DNA from: Prosthecobacter gellanilyticus
GTDB taxonomy: Bacteria; Verrucomicrobiota; Verrucomicrobiia; Verrucomicrobiales; Verrucomicrobiaceae
DNA: 64,000 nt
Direction of reading: 5' to 3'
NCBI RefSeq assembly: GCF_007992435.1
Contig: NZ_BKAG01000018.1
Coordinates: 1 to 64,000 of the forward strand
Below are positions 55,917 through 64,000 of the stretch, piece after piece (position 1 is the first letter of the stretch; the number at the start of each line of letters is the position of its first letter). The notes beneath the pieces are model-generated. The model worked only from the letters and a program-made list of their open reading frames with translations. It was not told the origin of the DNA and did no database searches. Made by a program: the position numbers and the translations under genes.

Positions 55917-58900
55917 ATGTATAAACTGCTATCGCTCCCCACGGTTTCTTTCGCTTTAGTAATAATACTCTCCGCCTTAGCAACTGCGCAGGCAGATACC
56001 GGGACAGGCACAGCCATCGTCCGTCACGGACCGAATATCAGCGGAGCCACGGTGGAAGGCTCGCTACAAATGATTCTCCCTGAATCGTTGGATATCAATG
56101 GAAACACCACGGTCACCCGGGAGTTGCAGGTGCCAGGAAGCCCGACCCTGATCCGCCAGGGAAACACCAGCATCGGAGCCGTCATCACCGGCACGGGAAG
56201 CGCATCCCCCACCAACTATCAAATCCGGCTGAACGGCCGGGTAGCCATCGGCACTTTCCGATCCCGGGTGGATGCCGTCACAATGCCTACGGTGGCTGTG
56301 CCTCCGTCCCCGGCGGGGACCCGGTCCGTCAACGTGAACGGCCCGGGCCAGAACCTCGGCTCCTGGGCGACGATCCGGAACCTGACTCTCAATGGCAATT
56401 CAGGCAGCTATGCGGTCCCGGCGGGTAACTACGGCAGCTTCACAGCCGGTGGAGGCAGCACCTTCACCATCGGCGTCGCCGGAGCCACCACCCCCTCGGT
56501 GTATTCCTTCCAGTCTCTCACCATCAATGGCGGCGGGCAGATTGCCGTCGTGGGTCCGGTCGTGGTGACCATCGACACCAGCCTGACCATGAATGGAAAC
56601 AGCGGCACCACCGCCAACCCATTCTGGCTGGACCTGCGTCTGGCCCGCTGCGGTGTCACGCTCAATGGGAATGTCTGCCTCGCTGCCAATGTCACCGCTC
56701 CAAGCGGAACCGTGATCATCAACGGAGGATCACGTCTTGAAGGTTCTCTCATCTGCGACCGCCTGACCCTGAATGGCAATGCGCTGCTTCGTCTTTGTGA
56801 TAACACAACGCCGGCCAACCAGCCGCCGAATGCTCTTTCCCAAACGCTGACCACGGCTGAGGACAATGCGCTTGCTGTCACGCTGACAGCCACGGACGCG
56901 GAGAACAGCACGCTCACTTACAGCGTCCTGACCCAGCCGGCAAAAGGTGTGCTCACCGGCACTCCGCCCGCGCTGACCTACACGCCGAATGCGAACGTGA
57001 GCGGCACCGACAGCTTCACCTTCCATGCGAACGACGGCACCCAGAACTCAGACACTGCCACGATCAGCCTCACCATCACGCCGGTGAATGACCTGCCGGT
57101 GGCGGAAGCGCAGTCTGTCTCCCTGGCCGAGGACACGCCAGCCTCCATCGTGCTGGCAGCCAGTGATGTGGAGGGAAGCGCCCTAACCTACAGTGTGACC
57201 ACGGCACCCGCGCACGGCACGCTCAGCGGCACGGCTCCCAGCCTGACCTACACACCTGCGGCGGACTACCACGGCACGGACAGCTTTGTCTTCCGTGTGA
57301 ATGATGGGACGGCCGACTCGGCGCTTGCGCTGGTCTCACTGACAATCACCCCTGTGCAGGATCTGCCAGTGGCATCACCCTTGACCGCTTCTCTGCTCGA
57401 GGACAGCAGCACCACACTCGCGCTCGGCGGCTCGGATCCTGACAATGATCCTCTTACCGCCATTGTGGTCACCCAGCCGGCTCACGGCACTCTGGGTGGC
57501 ACACTTCCAGATCTCACTTACACTCCGGCGGAAAACTATTTCGGGGCGGACAGCTTCACCTACCGTGTCACGGATGGCAGCAGCAACTCCGCCATCGTCA
57601 GCGTGTCTCTGACGGTGATCGGTGTGAATGACGCACCGGTTGCCCAGCCTAAAACAGTGCCCCTGGCCGAGGACACCAGCGCGGCTTTCGTGCTCAATGC
57701 ATCGGACGTGGATGGCAATCCGCTCGCCTGGACTTTGGTGACGACTCCCGCACATGGCGCGCTCAGCGGCACGGCACCGAACCTGACCTACACACCGGCT
57801 CCAAACTTTCACGGTGCGGATGGTTTCACCTATTCGGTATCGGACGGGATCGAGAGCAGTGATGTCGTGGCAGTCTCTTTTGTCGTGACCCCCGTGAATG
57901 ACGGCCCCGTTCCTGTCTCCGATGTCGCGACGACTCCCGAGGACGGCCCTCTGCAGCTCGTGCTGCGCGCGGATGATGTGGATGGTGACAACCTCACCTG
58001 GACCCTCACCACGCAGCCTGCTCATGGCACGCTCTCCGGCACCGCGCCGAACCTGACCTACACGCCGAACGCCAACTTCTCCGGCACGGACAGCCTCAGC
58101 TTCGAAGTCACGGATGGCACCGTCACCGCCACCGGCACGATCAGCATTGTGGTATCGCCGATGAATGACCTGCCCACAGGCCAGACCCTGGCGTTCACAG
58201 GCGGCGAGGACGGCATTTTTAACTTTCTGTTAGGTGGCGCGGATGCGGATGGTGATGCGCTCACCTTCACCCTGCTCTCCATGCCGGCTTATGGCACGCT
58301 CACCGACAGCCTGCCCTCGCTGAGCTATGTGCCGAATGGCAACTTCCATGGCACGGACGGTTTTAGCTACGTGGTGTCAGATGGCCAGGGTTCCTCCGCA
58401 CCCGTGACCGTGACCTTCACCGTCACCTCCATCAATGACGTGCCTGAGGCCCACTCGCAGTCACTCACGACTCCTGAGGACACGGCTCTGCCGGTCACGC
58501 TGGCGGGGACGGACGCGGATGGTGATGCTCTCACCCACGTGATTCTGAGCCAGCCTTCTCATGGCACTCTCAGCGGCGCCGCGCCAAACCTCAGCTACAC
58601 ACCGGCCACGAACTACTCCGGCGCAGATAGCTTCACATACAAGGTCAATGACGGCACCGCCGACTCAGCCACGGCTACCATCAGCATCAGCGTGGGACCG
58701 ATCAATGATCGCCCTGCCGTGAATCCAATCGCGGTCACCACGGCCGAAGATGAAGGCGTGGAGATTGAGCCCGAGGCTTTCGATCTGGATGGTGATGAGC
58801 TCACTCTCAGCGCCCTGACTCAACCCGGCCACGGCACTTTGACCGCCACTGCCAGCGGCTGGCTCTACACGCCGAATGCCAACTACAACGGCACGGACTC

Positions 58901-61900
58901 CTTCAGCTACCGTGCCAATGACGGTCTCGCTGACTCAGATGCCGCCATCGTCACCATCACGATCACCGCCGTGAATGACGCGCCGCTGGCCCAGGCCCAG
59001 TCATTGACGCTGGATGAAGATGATGTCGCCTCCGTGACCTTGCTCGGCTCTGACGTGGAGGGTTCGGCGCTGACCTTTGAAATCCTCACCCAGCCAGCTC
59101 ACGGCACCCTCAGCGGCGCCGCGCCAAACCTGGTCTACACACCTGCGGCTCACTTCCACGGCGCGGACAGCTTTACCTTCCGCGTAAATGATGGCGATCT
59201 CAATTCTACTCCCGCCACCATCAGTTTGCAGGTTGAGTCCATCAATGATGCGCCCGTGGCTGACTCCCAAAACCTGTCTCTGGATGAAGATGGCAGCCTG
59301 GCCATCACACTCGATGCCACGGATGGTGACGAGGACACCCTGACCTACACTCTCACCCAGCTTCCAGCTCACGGGACACTCTCCGGCACGGCTCCCAACG
59401 TGATCTATGCTCCGGAAGCCAACTTCCACGGCACTGACAGCTTCGCCTTCACGGTGAGCGATGGCACCGCTGCCTCTTCTCCTGCGTATGTCAATCTGAC
59501 GATCCAGCCAGTGAATGACACACCGGTTGCCCAGGCTGCCAGTTTCACGACGAATGAAGACACCGCTGCCAGCATCGTGCTCCAGGCCACGGACATTGAT
59601 GAAGATACGCTCACTTACACTCTCGTCACCCAGCCCGCGCATGGCCAGATCAGCGGCACAGCACCCAGCCTGACCTACACACCTGAAGCGAACTACCACG
59701 GCGCCGACAGCTTCACCTTCACGGTGAACGATGGCACGGTCGACTCCACCACGGTGCAGATCAGCCTCACCGTGCAGCCAGTCAATGATGCGCCAGAAGC
59801 CATCGCTGGCACGCTCACCACACCGGAAGACACTTCCGCAGCCCTCGTGCTGACCGCCACGGATGCCGAGAACGAGGCACTCACCGCCCAGATCACCCTG
59901 CAGCCTCAGCATGGCACACTGAGCGGCACCTGGCCTAACTACACGTATGCTCCAGAGGCCAACTCCCATGGCACGGATGAAGTGCGCTTCCGCGTGAGCG
60001 ATGGTCAGGCCTTTTCAAACATCGCTGCGGTGGTCATCACGGTGACACCGGTCAATGATGCGCCCACCGCCCTTGCTTTTGCCGCGAGCACTCCAGAAGA
60101 CACCGCCCTGCCACTGGTTCTCACCGGCAATGATGTGGACGGTGACACACTGACCTACGCCGTCACCCAGCAGCCGCAGCATGGCACGCTCAGTGGCACC
60201 GCGCCGAACCTGACCTACACACCGGAGCAAAATTATCACGGCCCTGACAGCCTGGCCTTCACCGTCAGCGATGGCGCGGACACCTCCGCCGCAGCTCTAG
60301 TCACACTCACGGTTGGGCCGGAGAACGATGCGCCGGAAGCGTATCCCCTGGCCTTCACTCTGGATGAAGACAGCAGCGTGGCCATCACGGCAGATGGATC
60401 CGATCTAGATGGAGATGAGATCACCTTTGAGGCCGTCACAACACCTCAGCATGGCAGCCTCGTCGCCACCGCTGAAGGCTGGATCTACACTCCTGAGGCG
60501 AACTATCACGGCAGCGACTCCTTCACCTACCGCGCCAATGATGGCCTGGCAGACTCCGCGCCCGCTCTGGTCACGCTCACCATTGAATCGGTGAACGACA
60601 CACCTGTCGCCAATGCAGTCGCTCTCAGCACCGATGAAGACACCGCTCTCACGGGCACACTCACAGGCGGTGACGTGGATGAAGACACCCTCACCTTTGC
60701 CATCAGCACAGCTCCACAGCACGGACAGGTGCTGCTGATCGATGGCGACTTCACCTACACGCCTCATGCCAACCTCCACGGTGGAGACAGCTTCAGCTTC
60801 ACCGTGAATGACGGCACCACCTCATCCACGCCAGCGCTCGTCAGCATCACGGTCAATCCAGTCAATGATGTGCCAGTTGCGAACGCAACGTCGATCACGC
60901 TTGCTGAAGACGGCTCGACCTTGATCACCCTGACTGGCAGCGACACCGAGAACCAGACCCTGACCTATCTTTTGGTTAGCCAGCCCGGCCACGGCACTCT
61001 CACTGGTTTTGCGCCTCATCTCACTTACACACCGGAAGTAGACTTCCATGGCGCGGACAGCTTCAGCTTCCGCGTGAATGATGGTCTCGCAGACTCGGCC
61101 CTCGCCACCGTCAGCATCACGGTCGAGTCCGTGAATGACACACCCGCCGCCGTGGCTCAGAGCATCACGGTGGATGAAGACAGCAGCGCCCCTGTGACAC
61201 TGGCTGGCACGGATGTGGATGCTGACAGCCTAACTTACACCGTGACCGTGCCACCTGCGCATGGATCTCTCACCGGCACGGCTCCGAATCTGATCTATAC
61301 ACCGAATGCTGACTATGCCAGCACGGACACTTTCAGCTTCACGGCGAATGATGGCACTGCCACCTCTGCAGCAGCGGTCGTTTCGATCACTGTATCTCCG
61401 ATCAATGATGCGCCCGAAGCCGAGAATGTGATCGCCACCACTGCGGAAGACACGCCGTTGAGCATCGTCCTTCCAGGCAGTGATCCCGACCAGGATGCAC
61501 TCACTTACATCCTGAGCACACTGCCAACTCATGGCACCGTGGCCTTGATCGATGACACCGTCACTTATACCCCTGACGCAGACTTTCATGGTGCCGACTC
61601 CTTTGGATTCAAGGTCAGCGATGGCCAGGTGCTTTCTGCGGAAGCCACCGTGCAGGTGACCATCACGCCGGTGAATGATGCGCCAGTGGCGCAGAACCTC
61701 AGCGTCGCGGGCATCGAGGACACGGCCACACAGATCACACTGACCGGCTCCGATGTGGATGGTGACACGCTGAGTTATGAGCTGCTCACGGCTCCAGCGC
61801 ATGGCACCGCCACTCTCGCGGGTAGTGTGGTCACTTACACGCCTCATGCCCAGTTCCACGGTGCGGACAGCTTCACCTTCCGGACCAGTGATGGCACCTT

Positions 61901-64000
61901 GGCCTCCGCTTCCGCCACGGTCGAGATCCATGTGGCTCCGCGCAATGATGCGCCTGTTGCGCTCGCGCAAGAGGTGACGACCCAAGAAGACACTGCCGTG
62001 CCCTTCGTGATCACAGGCACGGATATCGATGGCGATGTGCTCACCTATGCCATCGTCACCCAACCAGCCCATGGCACGCTTTCCGGCACAGCACCGAACC
62101 TGACTTACACGCCAGCGGCTGACTTCAATGGCAGCGACAGCTTCACCTTCACCGTCGCAGATGCTGAGCTCACCTCGCCTCCGGCCGCTGTCACGCTGGT
62201 GGTCGGTTCGGAGAACGATGCGCCCGTGGCATCTCCAGTCACGGTCACACTTGCGGAAGATACTCCGACCACGATCAGCGCCATCGTCAGCGATCCCGAG
62301 AATGACACGACCACGCTGCAAACCATTATTCAGCCAGCGCATGGCACTCTTGCTTCAACCGCAGGCGGCTGGGTCTACACACCTGATGCCAACTACTTCG
62401 GCAGCGATAGCTTTACCTATCGCGCCAATGACGGCATGGCCGACTCCGCACCCGCTGTGGTCACACTGACGGTCACCCCCGTGAATGACACGCCGCTGGC
62501 CGCCGCGCAAAGCGTGAACGCGGTGGAAGACACTAGCACTTTGATCACGCTGAGTGGCAGTGACGTGGAGGACTCCACTCTCGTCTTCACCATCGTTTCC
62601 CAGCCTCAACATGGCACCTTGCTGCCTTCCGGCACCCAGTGGGCCTACCAGCCTGCCGCTGATTACCATGGCTCGGATGCCTTCACCTTCACAGTCACGG
62701 ACAGCGAAGGTCTCGTCTCCATCGCGGCCACGGTTTCCGTCACAGTGAATCCCGTGAATGATGCCCCGGTCGCCCTTGCGCAATCTCTGACGACTCCCGA
62801 AGACACGAGCCTCGGCATCACGCTCACGGCCAGCGACATTGAGAACGAGGCGCTGACCTATGAGGTCTTGTCCCAGCCGCAACACGGCAGCCTCAGCGGC
62901 ACGGCACCTCATCTCACCTACACACCGACGGCGAACTATCACGGCAGCGAGAGCTTCACCTTCCGCGTGAATGATGGCACGGCTGACTCTGCTCAAGCCA
63001 CCATCAACCTCACGATCACCAGCGTGAACGACACCCCGGTGGCCGCGGCTCAAGCCGTCACGTCGAGCGAGGACACCGCCACTTCCATCACTCTGACAGG
63101 CACCGATGCTGATGGCGACACCTTGACCTATGCCGTCAGTGATCAACCTCAGCATGGCACCCTGAGTGGCACAGCGCCTGAGCTGACCTACACACCGGAT
63201 GCCAACTTCCACGGCAGCGATAGCTTCAGCTTCACCGCCAATGACGGAACAGTTAGTTCGGCAGCCGCCGCTGTGACTCTCACGATCACGGCGGAGAACG
63301 ATGCTCCGATGGCCTTGGCACAAAGCCTCGGGTCGGCTGAAGACACAGCCCTTCCCGTGACACTGACCGCCACCGATGCGGATGAAGATGACCTGACTTA
63401 CACGGTCGTGACGCAGCCATCCCATGGTGTGCTCTCTGGCACCGGCGCAGCCCTCACCTACACTCCTGCGGCGAACTACTCTGGTCCCGACCTCTTCACC
63501 TTCCGCGCTTCTGATGGCACCGCCAGCTCCGCGGTGGCCAGCGTGGAGATTGTCATCTCTCCGGTCAACGATGCCCCTGTGGCTAATGCGGTCACGGCAA
63601 GCACGGCGGAGGATACCTTTGTGGACATCCTCCTGACAGGCACGGATGTGGAAGGAAGCGCCCTCACTTTTGAGCTGACCTCGGCACCTGAGCATGGCGC
63701 GGTCTCGCTCACCGGTTCCGTGGCACGCTACACACCTGCGACGAACTACCATGGTGCGGACTCCTTTGAGTTCCGTGCCTTTGATGGCGCGGCGCATTCT
63801 GCCCCGGTGAGCGCCTCCATCACCATCACCCCGGCCAACGACGCGCCTCTGGCCGTTTCGCAGCAGGCCAGCACTCCGGAAGACACCGCCCTGCCGCTGA
63901 CTTTGCTCGGCACGGACACGGACGGAGACGCTCTGACCTATGCCATCACTTCCCCGCCTCAGCATGGCGCTCTCAGCGGCGCGGCGCCTAACATCATTTA
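55917..64000 (+). CDS. Giant secreted cadherin-like repeat protein, 3' end outside window
   Basis: An uninterrupted frame runs from ATG 55917 to the right edge, at least 2694 residues. The signal peptide is MYKLLSLPTVSFALVIILSA, cleaved near ATAQA-D. Residues about 25-300 form a glycine/asparagine-rich beta-helix-like N-terminal domain (LTLNGNSG, LTINGGGQI, LTMNGNSG, VTLNGN). From 56817 on, 90-residue domains of the cadherin-like tandem-95/VCBS class repeat, each holding the pattern ND-x-PVA, AEDT, AHGTLSG-x-AP-x-LTYTP, FHGTDSFTF and VNDGT. It is probably a cell-surface adhesin or filament. The C terminus, with any anchor, lies outside the window. Confidence 0.9.
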   Translation, partial: MYKLLSLPTVSFALVIILSALATAQADTGTGTAIVRHGPNISGATVEGSLQMILPESLDINGNTTVTRELQVPGSPTLIRQGNTSIGAVITGTGSASPTNYQIRLNGRVAIGTFRSRVDAVTMPTVAVPPSPAGTRSVNVNGPGQNLGSWATIRNLTLNGNSGSYAVPAGNYGSFTAGGGSTFTIGVAGATTPSVYSFQSLTINGGGQIAVVGPVVVTIDTSLTMNGNSGTTANPFWLDLRLARCGVTLNGNVCLAANVTAPSGTVIINGGSRLEGSLICDRLTLNGNALLRLCDNTTPANQPPNALSQTLTTAEDNALAVTLTATDAENSTLTYSVLTQPAKGVLTGTPPALTYTPNANVSGTDSFTFHANDGTQNSDTATISLTITPVNDLPVAEAQSVSLAEDTPASIVLAASDVEGSALTYSVTTAPAHGTLSGTAPSLTYTPAADYHGTDSFVFRVNDGTADSALALVSLTITPVQDLPVASPLTASLLEDSSTTLALGGSDPDNDPLTAIVVTQPAHGTLGGTLPDLTYTPAENYFGADSFTYRVTDGSSNSAIVSVSLTVIGVNDAPVAQPKTVPLAEDTSAAFVLNASDVDGNPLAWTLVTTPAHGALSGTAPNLTYTPAPNFHGADGFTYSVSDGIESSDVVAVSFVVTPVNDGPVPVSDVATTPEDGPLQLVLRADDVDGDNLTWTLTTQPAHGTLSGTAPNLTYTPNANFSGTDSLSFEVTDGTVTATGTISIVVSPMNDLPTGQTLAFTGGEDGIFNFLLGGADADGDALTFTLLSMPAYGTLTDSLPSLSYVPNGNFHGTDGFSYVVSDGQGSSAPVTVTFTVTSINDVPEAHSQSLTTPEDTALPVTLAGTDADGDALTHVILSQPSHGTLSGAAPNLSYTPATNYSGADSFTYKVNDGTADSATATISISVGPINDRPAVNPIAVTTAEDEGVEIEPEAFDLDGDELTLSALTQPGHGTLTATASGWLYTPNANYNGTDSFSYRANDGLADSDAAIVTITITAVNDAPLAQAQSLTLDEDDVASVTLLGSDVEGSALTFEILTQPAHGTLSGAAPNLVYTPAAHFHGADSFTFRVNDGDLNSTPATISLQVESINDAPVADSQNLSLDEDGSLAITLDATDGDEDTLTYTLTQLPAHGTLSGTAPNVIYAPEANFHGTDSFAFTVSDGTAASSPAYVNLTIQPVNDTPVAQAASFTTNEDTAASIVLQATDIDEDTLTYTLVTQPAHGQISGTAPSLTYTPEANYHGADSFTFTVNDGTVDSTTVQISLTVQPVNDAPEAIAGTLTTPEDTSAALVLTATDAENEALTAQITLQPQHGTLSGTWPNYTYAPEANSHGTDEVRFRVSDGQAFSNIAAVVITVTPVNDAPTALAFAASTPEDTALPLVLTGNDVDGDTLTYAVTQQPQHGTLSGTAPNLTYTPEQNYHGPDSLAFTVSDGADTSAAALVTLTVGPENDAPEAYPLAFTLDEDSSVAITADGSDLDGDEITFEAVTTPQHGSLVATAEGWIYTPEANYHGSDSFTYRANDGLADSAPALVTLTIESVNDTPVANAVALSTDEDTALTGTLTGGDVDEDTLTFAISTAPQHGQVLLIDGDFTYTPHANLHGGDSFSFTVNDGTTSSTPALVSITVNPVNDVPVANATSITLAEDGSTLITLTGSDTENQTLTYLLVSQPGHGTLTGFAPHLTYTPEVDFHGADSFSFRVNDGLADSALATVSITVESVNDTPAAVAQSITVDEDSSAPVTLAGTDVDADSLTYTVTVPPAHGSLTGTAPNLIYTPNADYASTDTFSFTANDGTATSAAAVVSITVSPINDAPEAENVIATTAEDTPLSIVLPGSDPDQDALTYILSTLPTHGTVALIDDTVTYTPDADFHGADSFGFKVSDGQVLSAEATVQVTITPVNDAPVAQNLSVAGIEDTATQITLTGSDVDGDTLSYELLTAPAHGTATLAGSVVTYTPHAQFHGADSFTFRTSDGTLASASATVEIHVAPRNDAPVALAQEVTTQEDTAVPFVITGTDIDGDVLTYAIVTQPAHGTLSGTAPNLTYTPAADFNGSDSFTFTVADAELTSPPAAVTLVVGSENDAPVASPVTVTLAEDTPTTISAIVSDPENDTTTLQTIIQPAHGTLASTAGGWVYTPDANYFGSDSFTYRANDGMADSAPAVVTLTVTPVNDTPLAAAQSVNAVEDTSTLITLSGSDVEDSTLVFTIVSQPQHGTLLPSGTQWAYQPAADYHGSDAFTFTVTDSEGLVSIAATVSVTVNPVNDAPVALAQSLTTPEDTSLGITLTASDIENEALTYEVLSQPQHGSLSGTAPHLTYTPTANYHGSESFTFRVNDGTADSAQATINLTITSVNDTPVAAAQAVTSSEDTATSITLTGTDADGDTLTYAVSDQPQHGTLSGTAPELTYTPDANFHGSDSFSFTANDGTVSSAAAAVTLTITAENDAPMALAQSLGSAEDTALPVTLTATDADEDDLTYTVVTQPSHGVLSGTGAALTYTPAANYSGPDLFTFRASDGTASSAVASVEIVISPVNDAPVANAVTASTAEDTFVDILLTGTDVEGSALTFELTSAPEHGAVSLTGSVARYTPATNYHGADSFEFRAFDGAAHSAPVSASITITPANDAPLAVSQQASTPEDTALPLTLLGTDTDGDALTYAITSPPQHGALSGAAPNII
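56817..64000 (+). repeat. Tandem array of 270-nt coding repeats (26 complete plus one partial)
   Basis: The AAT/AAC codon that opens each unit (NDxP, once QDLP) falls at 56817, 57087, 57357, 57627, 57897, 58164, 58434 and so on to 63837. Spacing is 270 nt throughout except one 267-nt unit (from 57897) and one 273-nt unit (from 62484). Units are diverged in sequence but not in length. No stop codon interrupts the frame. Confidence 0.9.

Noticed and set aside
62355-63965. 536-residue minus-strand frame, and similar ones from 56730 on
   Set aside because: They arise from the periodic codons of the plus-strand 270-nt repeats; the arginine/glycine-rich text repeats at the same period.
56817-64000. 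Regular repeats resembling a CRISPR array at first sight
   Set aside because: The 270-nt units are coding, diverged and lack spacers; no cas genes are present.

Overview
The window is GC-rich, almost fully coding bacterial chromosome. The gene set points to the Verrucomicrobia (Verrucomicrobiales, something like Prosthecobacter or Verrucomicrobium). It has a paired DUF1501 and DUF1549/DUF1553 locus, a DUF1080 protein, EF-hand and BD-FAE-like esterases, twin-arginine signals, a PEP-CTERM tail and very large secreted repeat proteins, next to ordinary housekeeping genes. The taxon is inferred from gene content, not from a marker search.

Positions 1-26400 are mostly housekeeping plus lineage-specific genes. 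After a C-rich non-coding start come a WalJ/YycJ-type metallo-hydrolase, a nitrilase-family amidohydrolase, a VIT-domain membrane protein with a PEP-CTERM tail, DNA polymerase I, TilS, the DUF1501 and DUF1549/DUF1553 pair, a TAT-exported deacetylase-like protein and transketolase. A membrane-protein operon (DUF1990, YndJ, DUF3592), ScpA, a zinc alcohol dehydrogenase, UppS and a PIN/antitoxin pair follow.

Positions 26500-41600 hold secreted hydrolases: a DUF1080 protein, an EF-hand esterase, a D-aminoacylase/beta-lactamase fusion, a second esterase and an FG-GAP protein. The operon Sua5, MurJ and a small anchored protein comes next, then HtrA/DegP, GlmS and tRNA-Pro(CGG). Two copies of a roughly 175-bp nested inverted-repeat element lie at 10032-10210 and 31283-31454.

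Positions 41600-64000 are the accessory part. A 10.8-kb minus-strand gene encodes a 3588-residue RHS protein. In order it has an export signal, 19 calcium-binding thrombospondin-3-like repeats, a long YD-repeat shell, a Gly/Ala-rich segment, a HINT autoprotease-like domain and a 113-residue C-terminal candidate toxin. Two small genes follow it; the first overlaps the RHS 3' end and is the likely immunity gene. A CHAD-domain gene separates it from a second giant gene that runs off the right edge. That gene is open from 55917 to 64000, has a signal peptide, and carries 26 complete cadherin-like repeats at a nearly invariant 270-nt period.

Together the window joins cell-wall precursor supply (GlmS, UppS, MurJ), envelope quality control (HtrA) and very large calcium-dependent surface proteins. 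The strongest candidates for new biology are the RHS toxin/immunity module, the giant 90-residue-repeat protein and the dispersed nested inverted repeat.
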